A stretch of DNA of 64,000 nucleotides from Paenibacillus chondroitinus NBRC 15376 (GCF_004000765.1 NZ_BILW01000022.1:54066-118065), one strand, 5' to 3'. Numbered from the stretch's first letter, positions 1 through 9,179 are shown. Program-made: numbers and translations. Notes: generated from the sequence alone by a model not told the origin.

Positions 1-873
1 GAGGAGCGTGGCGTCGTTCGAAGTGATGACCAGCGTTTTGACTCCATTCAGATCGAGGAGCTGAAGAACGGCTTTTTGCGCCACGTCCCCTTCTTTGATC
101 ACAGCCTTCACTTCCGCAGGCAAATGCTCATAGAGACTGACAAGAATGAGTGCTTTCTTGGTTTTCGTCATATCGCTGCTATAAGTCGTAAGCGGAATCG
201 GTTTATCCGTCACTTGATTTACTTTAGCTAAGCCAGATAACGCATAGGTTGCAGCCTCCAATTCAGGAGCTGTGTTTTCCGGTGCAACAGCTATCGCAAT
301 TTGACCATTGGTAACCGAATCTTGCCCAATAAAATGGCGTTGAAAATCCTGAATACTGTCTTGTATCGGCACACTGGAATAATTCACGGCAATTCTTGAG
401 GATTTTGCGATTTGCAGCCAATTATCGCGATTATCGGTAGGCAGACAAGCATTCTGTACGGTTGGCGCATTCGTCTCAAGGTGCCCCTGTACCATGAGCG
501 TGTTGACGCCTTTAATAATCATTGAAGCCGGCACGGTCAGATCCAGCTGCTGCTGCACCTTCTCTCCCAGCTGCGGTCGAAAAGAATGAAACGGCGTTCC
601 ATTCATATAGAGCGTGACGGAGGAGCGTTCATTTTGCAGGAGCTGTGACATCTGGTAGTCGAGATGAATGTCAACGCTGGTCACATTCCAATAGCTCTCT
701 ACACGAAAAAACTGCTGCGTATATGTAATGCCGCCGGTTAAAGATGTATCGGACAAATGCGTTTGCATTTGCCCGGCGGCAGGTGACTCGTTCTCTGCTT
801 GAACTGTCGGTAGAAATAACCCCAGAAATAGAAAAACACCTAATGCTACTCGCACAACACTACGATTCCACAT
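1..873 (-). CDS. BcsB/YdaN-like exopolysaccharide subunit (3' end outside window)
   Basis: This is the last visible gene of the exopolysaccharide operon and continues beyond the left edge, so only about 290 N-terminal residues are seen. The ATG at 873 follows the glycosyltransferase stop by 26 bases with a GGAG about 10 bases upstream. The product opens with a hydrophobic signal segment ending near VQA, then an extracytoplasmic beta-rich region (DVHL-type strand pairs, LYMNGTPFHSF, an AxTVQNACLP-like segment) typical of the BcsB/YdaN family. Family knowledge: such proteins sit next to a membrane GT2 synthase and help extrude the polymer. Assignment rests on the visible N-terminal pattern and on the gene order; the C-terminal membrane anchor cannot be checked here. 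Confidence 0.75.
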   Translation of the reverse strand, partial: MWNRSVVRVALGVFLFLGLFLPTVQAENESPAAGQMQTHLSDTSLTGGITYTQQFFRVESYWNVTSVDIHLDYQMSQLLQNERSSVTLYMNGTPFHSFRPQLGEKVQQQLDLTVPASMIIKGVNTLMVQGHLETNAPTVQNACLPTDNRDNWLQIAKSSRIAVNYSSVPIQDSIQDFQRHFIGQDSVTNGQIAIAVAPENTAPELEAATYALSGLAKVNQVTDKPIPLTTYSSDMTKTKKALILVSLYEHLPAEVKAVIKEGDVAQKAVLQLLDLNGVKTLVITSNDATLL

Positions 874-899
874 CGTCGTCAACTCCGATCCTTACTGCC

Positions 900-2162
900 C
901 TAGAAGCGTTCGGTTTTATACCATTTTGCTTCTCGCTTAAAAATGACGTCCTTCAGATAGGTGTACATGCCGTAAGCCGCCACGACCATCCACATTTGGC
1001 AGTAAGACACGTACATCAAAACAATAATCCACACGTTTGAGAGCCGCATTTCCCCTTTTTCCGTGATGAGCGTAATGAAAGTGCCCACGATAAAGAGAGT
1101 AATCGCCAGTACCCACAAAAATGAGCTAAAGCTTGCAATGGTGGTGCTAACATAGCCCAATGCGTGTAGAATCAGCAGCAAATCCGACATGACAAGCGAG
1201 GTCAGCAATAAAAAATAAATAGATAGAAAATAGCAAATATCAAATCGTATACGGCGCGCATCCGGATGGAACAGCAGCGGGATATTTTTTACAATGACGT
1301 AAATGTTCCCTTTCGCCCACCTTGTCCGCTGTTTGAACCATACTTTGACCGTCTGAGGCTCCTGCTCCCAGGTAACGGATTTAGGCTGGAACTTAATTTT
1401 GTAACCCATCAAATAAATGCGGAATGAAATTTCCGTGTCCTCCGCAATCGCCTTCACGTCCCAACCGCCGATTCGTTCAACGATTTCGCGGCGCATCAGA
1501 AAGTTTGTACCCGGGATCGTACATAGCTTAAACAGCTTCCAACGACCCGCCTGAGCCATCCATTGGAATGAGAGCGTTTCAATATTGATAAAACGCGTCA
1601 ACAGATTCGCATTACGATTCCGAGTGCGAAATTTGCCGATTACCGCACCAAGTCCTGGATCCTGCGTGATTTCAGCGACGAGATAAAGCAGCGCTTTCTT
1701 CTCCGGGGTATTATCCGCATCGTAGATGGCGATCAACTCGCCACGGCTTAGCTTGAAACCCAGATTCAAGGCGTTGGATTTGCCTTTACCACCCGTGACA
1801 GCATCCGTGTTCAACACAATCAATTGACGCTCGGGATATTTCGCTTGAAGTTTAGCAAGCAGTTCTCGGCTATTGTCCGAGGAATTGTCATTAATCACAA
1901 TTATTTCGTAGCGATCATGCGGATAGTCTAAAGCGAGCAGTGATTCAACGGTTTGCGTAATCACTTTGCCTTCATTATGAGCTGGCACCATGATGGAAAC
2001 GAAAGGAGGTTCCCCTTTAATCGGAGGAACCGGTTGATTCTCAATCTGCATGTAATACAGATAGCCTGCCACAATCAGGATGATATTAATCAGCAGGAGT
2101 GACCAGATACATATCACAGCAATCAGCATTAGTATGTCGGCAAGTGTCATCATTGTCTCCAC
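900..2162 (-). CDS. Processive family 2 glycosyltransferase (YdaM/BcsA-like)
   Basis: Membrane synthase that would polymerise sugar units from an activated nucleotide sugar and pass the chain outward. Two N-terminal hydrophobic segments lie at about residues 8-38. The catalytic domain shows NDNSSDN (91-97), DAD (148-150), GTNFLMRR (about 218-225), the ED pair at 241-242 and QRTRW at 278-282, the QxxRW signature of processive synthases. Several C-terminal membrane segments follow from about 300. At 420 residues it is short and has no PilZ domain, so c-di-GMP binding is not built in. It overlaps the upstream DUF2334 gene by 13 bases and is followed after 26 bases by the BcsB-like gene, the order of Bacillus ydaL-M-N. 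Confidence 0.88.
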   Translation of the reverse strand: METMMTLADILMLIAVICIWSLLLINIILIVAGYLYYMQIENQPVPPIKGEPPFVSIMVPAHNEGKVITQTVESLLALDYPHDRYEIIVINDNSSDNSRELLAKLQAKYPERQLIVLNTDAVTGGKGKSNALNLGFKLSRGELIAIYDADNTPEKKALLYLVAEITQDPGLGAVIGKFRTRNRNANLLTRFINIETLSFQWMAQAGRWKLFKLCTIPGTNFLMRREIVERIGGWDVKAIAEDTEISFRIYLMGYKIKFQPKSVTWEQEPQTVKVWFKQRTRWAKGNIYVIVKNIPLLFHPDARRIRFDICYFLSIYFLLLTSLVMSDLLLILHALGYVSTTIASFSSFLWVLAITLFIVGTFITLITEKGEMRLSNVWIIVLMYVSYCQMWMVVAAYGMYTYLKDVIFKREAKWYKTERF

Positions 2163-3700
2163 GATTGCATGTATTTTCGTTTGTACATTCGGTGTCCGAT
2201 GATAAGGAAAAGACCGAATAAGAAAAGCGATGTTCCGATTAAAACAATGAGTATTTTATTTTGCACGGAGAAAAGTCCGCTTAAACTTTTTACTTCTTGC
2301 TGCACATAGACATGTGCCGGATCAATATCCTGAATGCGATTATTAAGCTGAATACTCTGACCATTGATTAGCAAATGCCCGTTCTGTGAGCTAAATTTAC
2401 TCGCTGACGTTTGAACGGAGTGCTCCCCATTTTTATAATCATCATACGTTGTCCAGCTAGATGTTAATGTCGTAAGCAGAGTCTCCAGCTTCGATGGATC
2501 GTTAGGAAATCTGTACACTATGGCCGTATTCATCGGCAGTGGATTCAGGCTATTACCTTCATCCGAATAGCGCAAAAGCTCTTTGGCATCAATCGTATAT
2601 ACTGTTGAGTGGAATGCAACAGCAGTATCGGAAGGATCCCGGTATTGAACGGCTTTGTTAGGAAGAATAAGACCTGAATCAAAAAAAGAAAGTCCATCTG
2701 AAGCATAATGCTTATCATAAGTCCAATACATCTCAGCACTGACGCCAAGCGGTACGATCCCTGAGCTTGCTAAATGATCAAGAAAAGAGCCCAATTCATT
2801 CCGAAGCTTACTCACATCCGGAGAATCTGTAGAGGCAACAATCGGCGTTTGAACAATTATGCTGCCATTGCGGGCTTGCAAATGCTTAAGCGTCTCCATA
2901 TAACGCTGCATCGCCGGGTAATCCCAATTACTGAATACCGGCTGTATGCTGGCTACAAAAGGAATGCCTGCTTCATACAGCTGATCCGCCATCGCATTCA
3001 CGAGTTCCAGATTTGAAAACGGAAAAATATCGCTAATTAATACATAATGCTGCGGGGCCGCGGAAACTTCCAGCCAATCTTTCAACACATAGGAAGCTGC
3101 CAGTTCTGACACGTTGCCTTTGGACAAGTACGGGATATACCCATAGTTGCCGTTTGCAATACTATATGGTGCTTCGGACGGATGCTTGGAGGATTTCACT
3201 GTCCCATATGATTTTCCTTCAAAAGAGGTCACCCATGCCATGTTGCTAACAGGAATGGAGGTTTGGTTCAGATCACTAATCTTCAAGTTCATCGTATCAT
3301 CCACCGTATGCTGCTCTTGAAGGTGCAGTGCTTGCTGAATCGATGTTGGAAGGCCGCTTCCAATTTGCATATACTTACCAGAGTAAGCTTTCAAGTCTTG
3401 TAAAAAAGCATCAGGAAGAATCCATTCATCCGATTTATTTCGTACGAGGATTACTTTATTAAAGCTGTGCAGCTTTCCCTCTTTATATTGCTCTAAGCTC
3501 AGCAGTGTAACTGGTGTAGAGAAGCCAGCTAAAAGCCGCTGCAGAGCTTCAACATTTCCTTCCTGCGGTGTCTTAAGCGCTTTGCTGTCATAGAGAAGCA
3601 GTACAGGATCCTTTGCGCTTTCTGCGGCTGAAGTTTGTCTTGGCACACTTAACGTACAAAATAAAACGAGAAGTGTGACGAAGAGGTATACTTTTCGCAT
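2150..3700 (-). CDS. DUF2334 (YdaL-like) secreted, membrane-anchored protein
   Basis: 516 residues with a signal peptide (hydrophobic stretch at about 4-25, ending near TSA) and one C-terminal membrane helix at about 480-503 followed by a basic tail. The central region, with YVLISDIFPFSN, AGIPFVASIQPVFSNW and the ASSGIVPLGVSAEMYWTYD segment, matches the DUF2334 family, which has a polysaccharide-deacetylase-like barrel. Its enzymatic activity is unproven. Position between the polytopic protein and the GT2, with overlap into the latter, makes it part of the same polymer export or modification machine, probably on the outer face of the membrane. Confidence 0.75.
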   Translation of the reverse strand: MRKVYLFVTLLVLFCTLSVPRQTSAAESAKDPVLLLYDSKALKTPQEGNVEALQRLLAGFSTPVTLLSLEQYKEGKLHSFNKVILVRNKSDEWILPDAFLQDLKAYSGKYMQIGSGLPTSIQQALHLQEQHTVDDTMNLKISDLNQTSIPVSNMAWVTSFEGKSYGTVKSSKHPSEAPYSIANGNYGYIPYLSKGNVSELAASYVLKDWLEVSAAPQHYVLISDIFPFSNLELVNAMADQLYEAGIPFVASIQPVFSNWDYPAMQRYMETLKHLQARNGSIIVQTPIVASTDSPDVSKLRNELGSFLDHLASSGIVPLGVSAEMYWTYDKHYASDGLSFFDSGLILPNKAVQYRDPSDTAVAFHSTVYTIDAKELLRYSDEGNSLNPLPMNTAIVYRFPNDPSKLETLLTTLTSSWTTYDDYKNGEHSVQTSASKFSSQNGHLLINGQSIQLNNRIQDIDPAHVYVQQEVKSLSGLFSVQNKILIVLIGTSLFLFGLFLIIGHRMYKRKYMQSWRQ

Positions 3701-3719
3701 GTCGCTCCCTCCTTATGCC

Positions 3720-5216
3720 TTACATCGCAGCCTCAACTTGTTGATTCTCAGATTCTGCGCTCCATAACTGTTTAGCAATCAAATCCCTTACCGTAAGCAA
3801 AGAAACAAAATCAAAGGTTAATGTAAATAGAAATTCATGCTTCGCTAAATCCGCATCGCCCGCTCCAATAATAGAAACGAAAATCCCCGATAACCCCATG
3901 GAAATCAATAGAATCACGATAGGCAGCTTCGTTGCTTTACGCCATTGTTGCGAGCGAATCGCATGAATAAACGATGGGACATAAAGCCCTATAATGAGCA
4001 AAGTCCAAAGTAAAATAAAACCAAACGTTTTCGGCGCCAGCGCCTGCTTGAGCAAGCTATAGCCAGAAAAGAATACCGTGTGCGCACCAAATGGCTTGCC
4101 AACGGACTTCTCATAGTTCCCCATCGCCATGGGACGGATACTAAAGCCGTCTCTCGCTGCGATATTAAGCATCTGTCCCGCTTGTCCAGGATGTGCGACA
4201 TAGTAGCTAAGAATGGAAACAAAGCCGTATTTGCTAAAAAACTGTTCTTCAAACTGTGCAGAATCCACATCAAACGATTTATAAGGCTCGTAGTACTCAC
4301 TGTGGTTCAAAATCGCATATTGCTTATCGATGCCAAAGCTTTCTAACGTTTTTTCCGGATCTGTTGAGCCCATCAATACGCCGCGAGTCATTGCATGAAA
4401 CTTATTAATATTAACGAATTCTTTGGGGATCAGCACATAGGTGCCAACTCCAACACCAATCAGAACTGCGAGGAGTCCTGCGGTTATTGCACGATACGAT
4501 CGGCTTTTCCGAATATAAATGAAAAATCCCCCGAATATGGCTGTCAAAATCCCAACCGGGGCGTTTTGCTGCTTACTTGCCGTTAAAATCATGGCACTAA
4601 CTACGAATAAGCCAAGCATCACGTAATCGTTATATCTTTTCCGGTATAACAGGAGTCCGCTTGCTACCATGAACATCGTCATGATCAGCATCACACTCTC
4701 ACCGTATAAGGAATTAAAATAAGCCGTGTAGCCGGTGTCGCCAAACACAAAAACAACGATTCCCGCAATCACATAGCCGCGAAGCTTGGAAAGCTTCCAA
4801 GTTAATGCTTCAACAAGCAAATATATCGCAGCCGTATAAAGTCCGAGATACAAGGCCGCTTGATACCGAATATCGAATGTGGTTGTGCCTGGATGGAACA
4901 ACTGATTTAGGCCAATAGCCGCTTTTACAAAAGACGATTGAGTCGAAAAAATAGTTGCTTGATTTTCGTTAAAATATTGAAAAATTCCGTACGTTTTGAC
5001 GAAAAATCCAAGATATTGACTATCATACGTCGGTTCGTTGATGTAAAGCCCGTTGCTGTACAAAACTCGAAAAAAGTCGCCATTATCCGCAATACCGATA
5101 TATGGATAAACAAACAGGGCGAGCACTGTAATGACCAATACGCCGGCCGCCGCGGCAGCAGCTGGTGTTATCACGCGAAGCAGTCCTCTCAAAAAGCGAT
5201 TCGTCACGACAAGCAC
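3720..5216 (-). CDS. Polytopic membrane protein, GT-C/WsfD-like, in EPS operon
   Basis: 498 residues with about ten to twelve hydrophobic segments. After the first segment comes IGIADNGDFFRV, an acidic loop (DNGDF) at about residues 40-50, the position at which GT-C lipid-linked-sugar glycosyltransferases carry catalytic acids. A long non-membrane loop with YAILNHSEYYEPYKSF lies near the middle. It resembles Bacillota proteins annotated as the glycan hexose transferase WsfD, but I assign this only loosely. It lies 11 bases after the GH8-like gene and 19 before the DUF2334 gene, exactly where Bacillus subtilis has ydaK, the degenerate GGDEF c-di-GMP receptor. No GGDEF-like sequence is visible in it. 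Confidence 0.6.
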   Translation of the reverse strand: MLVVTNRFLRGLLRVITPAAAAAAGVLVITVLALFVYPYIGIADNGDFFRVLYSNGLYINEPTYDSQYLGFFVKTYGIFQYFNENQATIFSTQSSFVKAAIGLNQLFHPGTTTFDIRYQAALYLGLYTAAIYLLVEALTWKLSKLRGYVIAGIVVFVFGDTGYTAYFNSLYGESVMLIMTMFMVASGLLLYRKRYNDYVMLGLFVVSAMILTASKQQNAPVGILTAIFGGFFIYIRKSRSYRAITAGLLAVLIGVGVGTYVLIPKEFVNINKFHAMTRGVLMGSTDPEKTLESFGIDKQYAILNHSEYYEPYKSFDVDSAQFEEQFFSKYGFVSILSYYVAHPGQAGQMLNIAARDGFSIRPMAMGNYEKSVGKPFGAHTVFFSGYSLLKQALAPKTFGFILLWTLLIIGLYVPSFIHAIRSQQWRKATKLPIVILLISMGLSGIFVSIIGAGDADLAKHEFLFTLTFDFVSLLTVRDLIAKQLWSAESENQQVEAAM

Positions 5217-5227
5217 TCACTCCTTTA

Positions 5228-6352
5228 TTAATAAACATAAGCGAGCAAAGCCATGGCATTGTCGAATGAATAGGCTTGCTGCGCGAGCTCATCTCCAAAG
5301 CCTCCATTCATCGGGCTTCCTTGGGTATGATTTTGAAACGCGTTCATTTTTGTAATACTCTCGTTATATAGCTGTTTATCCTGTGTTACAGAACCGATCA
5401 TGGCCGTGATGGCATAAATCGCCGTCGAACGGACATCGTTTAACGGCTTTCCATTTCGATCATAAGCGCCCACCAACGTGCCCGCGGTAACCTGAGCTTT
5501 TATCCATTGTAAACTGGTTGGTTTGGCTTCTCCAATTTCAGCTAGGTTCAGGATCGTTAGTAGCGACTCGACCGAATTAATCTGCTCGGATTGATAGGCT
5601 TTCAACTTAAAATCGTACCGAGTTTGATAGAAAGGGAACGAATCCGACAAATAGCCCCCTTGCATAATCCCCAGCATGTCCGTTTCAAGCGCACGCTTCT
5701 TCCGATTCGAAACGGGAAGCAGCTCCATTGAAGCAACATCTATGTAGCACAACGTAATAAATGAATTCGTCATCGCGTAAGTCTCGTCATAGAAATCACG
5801 CAGACGGCTTTCAGAAACGTTATAGGTATATAATTTATCTCCGTAGTACGCCAAGTCCTTCTTATAAGCGTCTGTCTGAAATGCTTCCCCCGCTTCGTCC
5901 AGCGCGCGAAGGATTCGAAAGTCGTCGACTGTTGCGTTAACGGTGAATTTCTTATTCAGCTTGGGGCTGTACCGGTAGCTAAGACCGGTTGGCGCATCGA
6001 ACGTGCGTTTGGCAAGCTGCCACTGAGCGTCGAACTTATCCTTTTGCCCGGTTAAGGCATAATAACGCATGAGCAGTCCGGCTGACTCGCTAAGTACTTC
6101 ATGCCCGGTTGCGACTTCGCTGTTCTGATCGGTCTCTTGTAAGTTGGTATACGTACCATGAGGTCCGGTTAATGTTTCTGTTATAAAATGCTGAAGTGCA
6201 TTGCGCTGCTCGGTAACGGGCACAAGCTGGCCATAACCAGAGATGGGATTGCGGGCAAGCTTTTCTTTTCCGAAAACAGGCAAAGCTTCACAAGCTGAAA
6301 GTATCATGACGAAGGCAAGTGGAATCAACAAAAGGTTTCGCTTCATGCTCAT
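5228..6352 (-). CDS. GH8-like lipoprotein, first gene of EPS operon (YdaJ/BcsZ-like)
   Basis: 374-residue lipoprotein: basic N-terminus, hydrophobic core and lipobox LSAC near residues 18-21. The mature part has glycoside hydrolase family 8 features of the (alpha/alpha)6 barrel: EVLSESAGLLMRYY, with the Glu expected to be the catalytic acid, and TVDDFRILRALDEAG, with the second acidic pair. Family 8 enzymes beside cellulose-type synthases trim or release the nascent glucan; YdaJ of Bacillus occupies the same place. The ATG at 6352 has AGGAG ten bases upstream, better than the ATG two codons later. It heads a five-gene minus-strand operon with gaps of 11, 19, -13 and 26 bases. Confidence 0.75.
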   Translation of the reverse strand: MSMKRNLLLIPLAFVMILSACEALPVFGKEKLARNPISGYGQLVPVTEQRNALQHFITETLTGPHGTYTNLQETDQNSEVATGHEVLSESAGLLMRYYALTGQKDKFDAQWQLAKRTFDAPTGLSYRYSPKLNKKFTVNATVDDFRILRALDEAGEAFQTDAYKKDLAYYGDKLYTYNVSESRLRDFYDETYAMTNSFITLCYIDVASMELLPVSNRKKRALETDMLGIMQGGYLSDSFPFYQTRYDFKLKAYQSEQINSVESLLTILNLAEIGEAKPTSLQWIKAQVTAGTLVGAYDRNGKPLNDVRSTAIYAITAMIGSVTQDKQLYNESITKMNAFQNHTQGSPMNGGFGDELAQQAYSFDNAMALLAYVY

Positions 6353-6380
6353 TAGCTAAAGACTCCTATCGCAATCTTTT

Positions 6381-6458
6381 CCTGACTGCTTAGCGGGATG
6401 GTATAATCGTAGGATACCATAGTTAGCCCTAGTGTATCACACGCTGCATTTCACTCAA
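6381..6458. promoter_or_regulatory. Divergent promoter region between EPS operon and serine hydrolase
   Basis: On the minus strand TTGAGT (6458-6453), a 16-base spacer and TACACT (6436-6431) form a plausible sigma-A promoter for the EPS operon. On the plus strand a perfect TATAAT lies at 6402-6407, with only a weak -35 near 6379-6384, for the serine hydrolase gene. Seen by eye only. Confidence 0.4.
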
Positions 6459-6472
6459 AAGGTAATTAAAGG

Positions 6473-7450
6473 ATGGATGGCATGAGACTGGAACAGATGG
6501 CTGCCGCGCTAGCACCGCTGCATTTGGCAAGCTGCCTCATCGAACAACGCGGTGAACAAATCTTTGAACATTATCGCGACGAACAAAAAGAAACTGAAAT
6601 TACGCGCATTAATTCTTGCACAAAAAGTGTTCTCTCGGCGCTAATCTGCATTGCCATGGATCAAGGGTTGCTGCCCGAGCCCGAAACGCCGGTTTCAGCA
6701 TTCTTCCCTCAGCTTCTTCACGATGCTGATCCGAGGAAGCGGGAACTGAGAATCCGGCACCTGCTCACGATGTCCTCCGGCATGAACTGGACCGAATTTG
6801 GGGGTCAGAATTCGTTCCCGCAGATGACCAGAACATCTAATTGGGCCGACTTCGTCCTGGCACAACCGCTGTCGGAAGCACCTGGCACCCGCATGGAATA
6901 CAACTCCGGCAATTCCCAGCTGCTTGCTGCGATTTTAGTGCAAGTTACTGGCATGCCGGTTGCCCAGTATGCGGAGCAACAGCTTTTCGGTCCGCTTGGC
7001 ATCGCGGACTACGCCTGGGAGACCGATCCGCAAGGTATTCATACCGGCGGATTCGGTCTCCAGCTCCGGCCGGCCGATATGCTGAAATTCGGCCGGCTTT
7101 TCCTGCAGGAGGGCTTGTGGGAGCACAAGCCCCTCCTCTCTAAAGCGCTGGTCGCCAGCTCCAGCGCTCCTGCCATCCCGGCCGCGCCGGTACCGCCGCG
7201 CCGCGGCTTTTACGGCTGGCATTGGTGGGTCGATACGTATGAGGCTGACGTGAACGCAGCCTCTCCCTCGTCGCCACCAATGGACTACTACAACGCCTAC
7301 GGCTTTGGCGGGCAGGCGATTTACATCATTCCACGACTGGATACCGTCGTCGTGTTAACGCACGATGAGCGGAAGAAGAGCAAAATCCCGCTCCATGTGT
7401 TTCGCAATCATATTGCGCCGATGCTCGCCGCGCAAGCGTGCTTGAAATGA
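6473..7450 (+). CDS. Serine hydrolase, class C beta-lactamase fold
   Basis: About 325 residues of the beta-lactamase/esterase-type (class C fold) family. The nucleophile motif SCTKS (SxxK) lies near residue 47 and the YNSGN motif (Y-x-N) near 142; the third motif seems to be in the GFGGQ region near 272, in place of KTG. There is no signal peptide, so it is probably cytoplasmic and more likely a peptidase or esterase than a resistance enzyme. Two start codons fit: ATG 6473 with AAAAGG upstream, and ATG 6482 with AAAGG nine bases upstream. The second half is GC-rich. It is divergent from the EPS operon and ends in a bidirectional terminator. Confidence 0.8.
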   Translation: MDGMRLEQMAAALAPLHLASCLIEQRGEQIFEHYRDEQKETEITRINSCTKSVLSALICIAMDQGLLPEPETPVSAFFPQLLHDADPRKRELRIRHLLTMSSGMNWTEFGGQNSFPQMTRTSNWADFVLAQPLSEAPGTRMEYNSGNSQLLAAILVQVTGMPVAQYAEQQLFGPLGIADYAWETDPQGIHTGGFGLQLRPADMLKFGRLFLQEGLWEHKPLLSKALVASSSAPAIPAAPVPPRRGFYGWHWWVDTYEADVNAASPSSPPMDYYNAYGFGGQAIYIIPRLDTVVVLTHDERKKSKIPLHVFRNHIAPMLAAQACLK

Positions 7451-7451
7451 A

Positions 7452-7491
7452 AAAGCAGTCCATAGCTGATTCCCACAGCTTGGACTGCTTT
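7452..7491. terminator. Bidirectional hairpin terminator
   Basis: AAAGCAGTCCA (7452-7462) pairs with TGGACTGCTTT (7481-7491), with an inner AGCTG/CAGCT stem. It separates the convergent serine hydrolase gene and the gene pair at 7532-8646. Confidence 0.85.
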
Positions 7492-7531
7492 ATTGTTTAT
7501 CCTCATGGCTCGCTGCCGTGGTTCAGACTTT

Positions 7532-7882
7532 TCAGGTGTGTGGTTCCTCGTATTTGGTCCAAGTTTTGTATCCATCAATATTTTCTTCCGATGTGTTTGA
7601 GGCATCAAATGTTCTGAAATAACTTGCAGTATATTTTATAAGTGGTTTTTCTTCTGAATGACTATAAATAATAAGATTTATATTGTAAATCTCACTTTTC
7701 CATTTTACGGATTTTGCAATTTCGTTTATGTTCTCAATCGTTGAGAACTGCTTAACGTTGGCCAATATAGAATTTAACGATTCTTCAGAAGGAACTTCTT
7801 TCATTTCAATGCTTATTGTTAAATCAGGTCTTGTGAACGTGCATTTAAAGTTTTTGATTGCTGGTATTTCTTTTTTTAACAC
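7532..7882 (-). CDS. Hypothetical 116-residue protein coupled to truncated hydrolase
   Basis: Product not recognised. It starts at GTG 7882, whose first base is the last base of the TAG stop of the upstream hydrolase fragment (TAGTG), so translation is probably coupled. The sequence is AT-rich, mixed alpha/beta, without signal peptide or membrane helix, and contains repeated acidic/Ser segments (PSEESLNS, ASNTSEEN). It could be an independent small gene or foreign sequence joined to the hydrolase by a deletion. Base composition differs clearly from the GC-rich serine hydrolase just downstream. Confidence 0.5.
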   Translation of the reverse strand: MLKKEIPAIKNFKCTFTRPDLTISIEMKEVPSEESLNSILANVKQFSTIENINEIAKSVKWKSEIYNINLIIYSHSEEKPLIKYTASYFRTFDASNTSEENIDGYKTWTKYEEPHT

Positions 7883-8646
7883 TATAAATTCACAGCGATT
7901 CCAGTTCCTAGACTATATCCCATTGATACTATTTTCTTCTTATCAATATCACTTCTTTTTGAAAAATAATCATAAATTGAATTAGCATCATTGTATAAAC
8001 TAATCATACTAGGTTTTCCTTCACTCAGTCCATACGATCGATAATTAATCAGTGCTACAGACCATCCATCTAATCCCTCAGCAAACGATATCATATCAGA
8101 TACTTCTTCCCCAGAACCGCCAAAGTAAATAAGTAGCGGGGCTTCTTTAACACTCGATTTTTTTATAAGCCATCCAAACAAGTTTATATTGTCAGATGTA
8201 TTAATTTTAACCTCTTCAGCATCACTATAAAGTATCCTGATCTTTTCAGCAGTAGATTTATCAATCTTTTTAGGTTGGTAAACAAGATGATTAATTTTAA
8301 TAAGTTCGTCTAGATTTTGATAAAAAAAGAGGCAAAGGATTAAATATGTGCCAATTAATATAGATAAAGTTACGGATAGTACGGCAATTAATTTTCTTGT
8401 ATTTCTTCGAATTATTCGAATTAAAATAAGCGTTGTAAAAAAGAATAGAAAAATGGAACATAAAGCGAAAATATTTATTGTTAATGCATGTTGCTTGAAA
8501 AATTCTAAATACCCTAGCTTTATTTGCTCTATATTCTTAACCCATGAAGTAACTTTGTATGAGATAAGAAAAACTGTTATTCCCAGAACACCCAAAATAG
8601 CAGATATAATATTAAAAATATAAAATGTTCCCTTACTAATTTTCAA
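7882..8646 (-). pseudogene. Truncated membrane-anchored alpha/beta hydrolase
   Basis: 254 residues. The N-terminal third has three hydrophobic segments (about 8-30, 55-75, 86-110), then an alpha/beta hydrolase core begins: LLIYFGGSGEE (oxyanion region), VALINYRSYGLSEG, and the nucleophile elbow GYSLGTG (Gly-x-Ser-x-Gly). The frame stops five residues after the elbow, so the catalytic Asp and His and the last strands are missing. Such hydrolases normally continue about 100 residues further. I read this as a 3'-truncated gene, probably inactive. The AT-rich base use suggests transfer. Confidence 0.65.
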
Positions 8647-8776
8647 ATTTAAACCTCCATTCTTATAATGTAAATGTTATAACATTCATTTTATATTCTA
8701 TATATTGGAAATTAAACGAACTAATTTTACCTCTTCTTTAAAATTATTGACCTGATTTTTTTATGAATATAACAAA

Positions 8777-8805
8777 AAAGGACGGATTCAAATGAGCCGC
8801 CCTTT
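8777..8805 (-). terminator. Rho-independent terminator, minus strand
   Basis: On the minus strand AAAGGGCGG (8805-8797) pairs with CCGTCCTTT (8785-8777, one G-U pair), followed by a T run. It ends the small gene at 8843-9022. Confidence 0.6.
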
Positions 8806-8842
8806 CATTTATAAAACTATAGAAGTAACGTGTGCCATTAAT

Positions 8843-9022
8843 TTAATCATCTAAACTGTATTGTTTGTTGCTCATAATGTCGTCGATAACCAGATTGATT
8901 TCATCAACATTTTTCCGATCAGTATGGAGCAAATATTTCCTATTTAAACCTGATGCATTAAATTCTTGAATTAAGATAAGACACCGTTCCCCATCTGGTG
9001 TTCGGGTATTCTCAACTTGCAC
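8843..9022 (-). CDS. Small hypothetical protein, possibly a gene remnant
   Basis: 59 codons from GTG 9022, with AAGGAG (9034-9029) six bases upstream. The product is charged and soluble-looking, with an amphipathic end (DRKNVDEINLVIDDIM). Codons upstream of the GTG (ELYPIPDGSKE) also look protein-like back to a TAA, so this may be the 3' part of a formerly longer gene. Family not recognised. A terminator follows at 8777-8805. Confidence 0.4.
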   Translation of the reverse strand: MQVENTRTPDGERCLILIQEFNASGLNRKYLLHTDRKNVDEINLVIDDIMSNKQYSLDD

Positions 9023-9105
9023 TAAGGTCTCCTTCGATCCGTCGGGAATGGGATAAAGTTCTTAGCAATGGTTTTTGACAATAACCTTATCTCATAAGAA
9101 ATAAA

Positions 9106-9124
9106 GGCCGCGATTTTCGCAGCC
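9106..9124 (-). terminator. Terminator after GNAT gene
   Basis: GGCTGCGA / TCGCGGCC stem (one mismatch) followed on the minus strand by TTTATTTCTT, 56 bases past the GNAT stop. Confidence 0.55.
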
Positions 9125-9179
9125 CCTAATGAGATAATCTTACAGTCACTTGGCATCATCATTGCAGAATCAAATACAT

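Noticed and set aside
744..1040. Plus-strand ORF of 98 codons
   Set aside because: Lies antisense to the BcsB-like and GT2 genes; basic His/Arg-rich composition and no ribosome binding site.
6841..7222. ORFs in other frames within the serine hydrolase gene
   Set aside because: GC-rich shadow frames, both strands, of a gene with clear family motifs.
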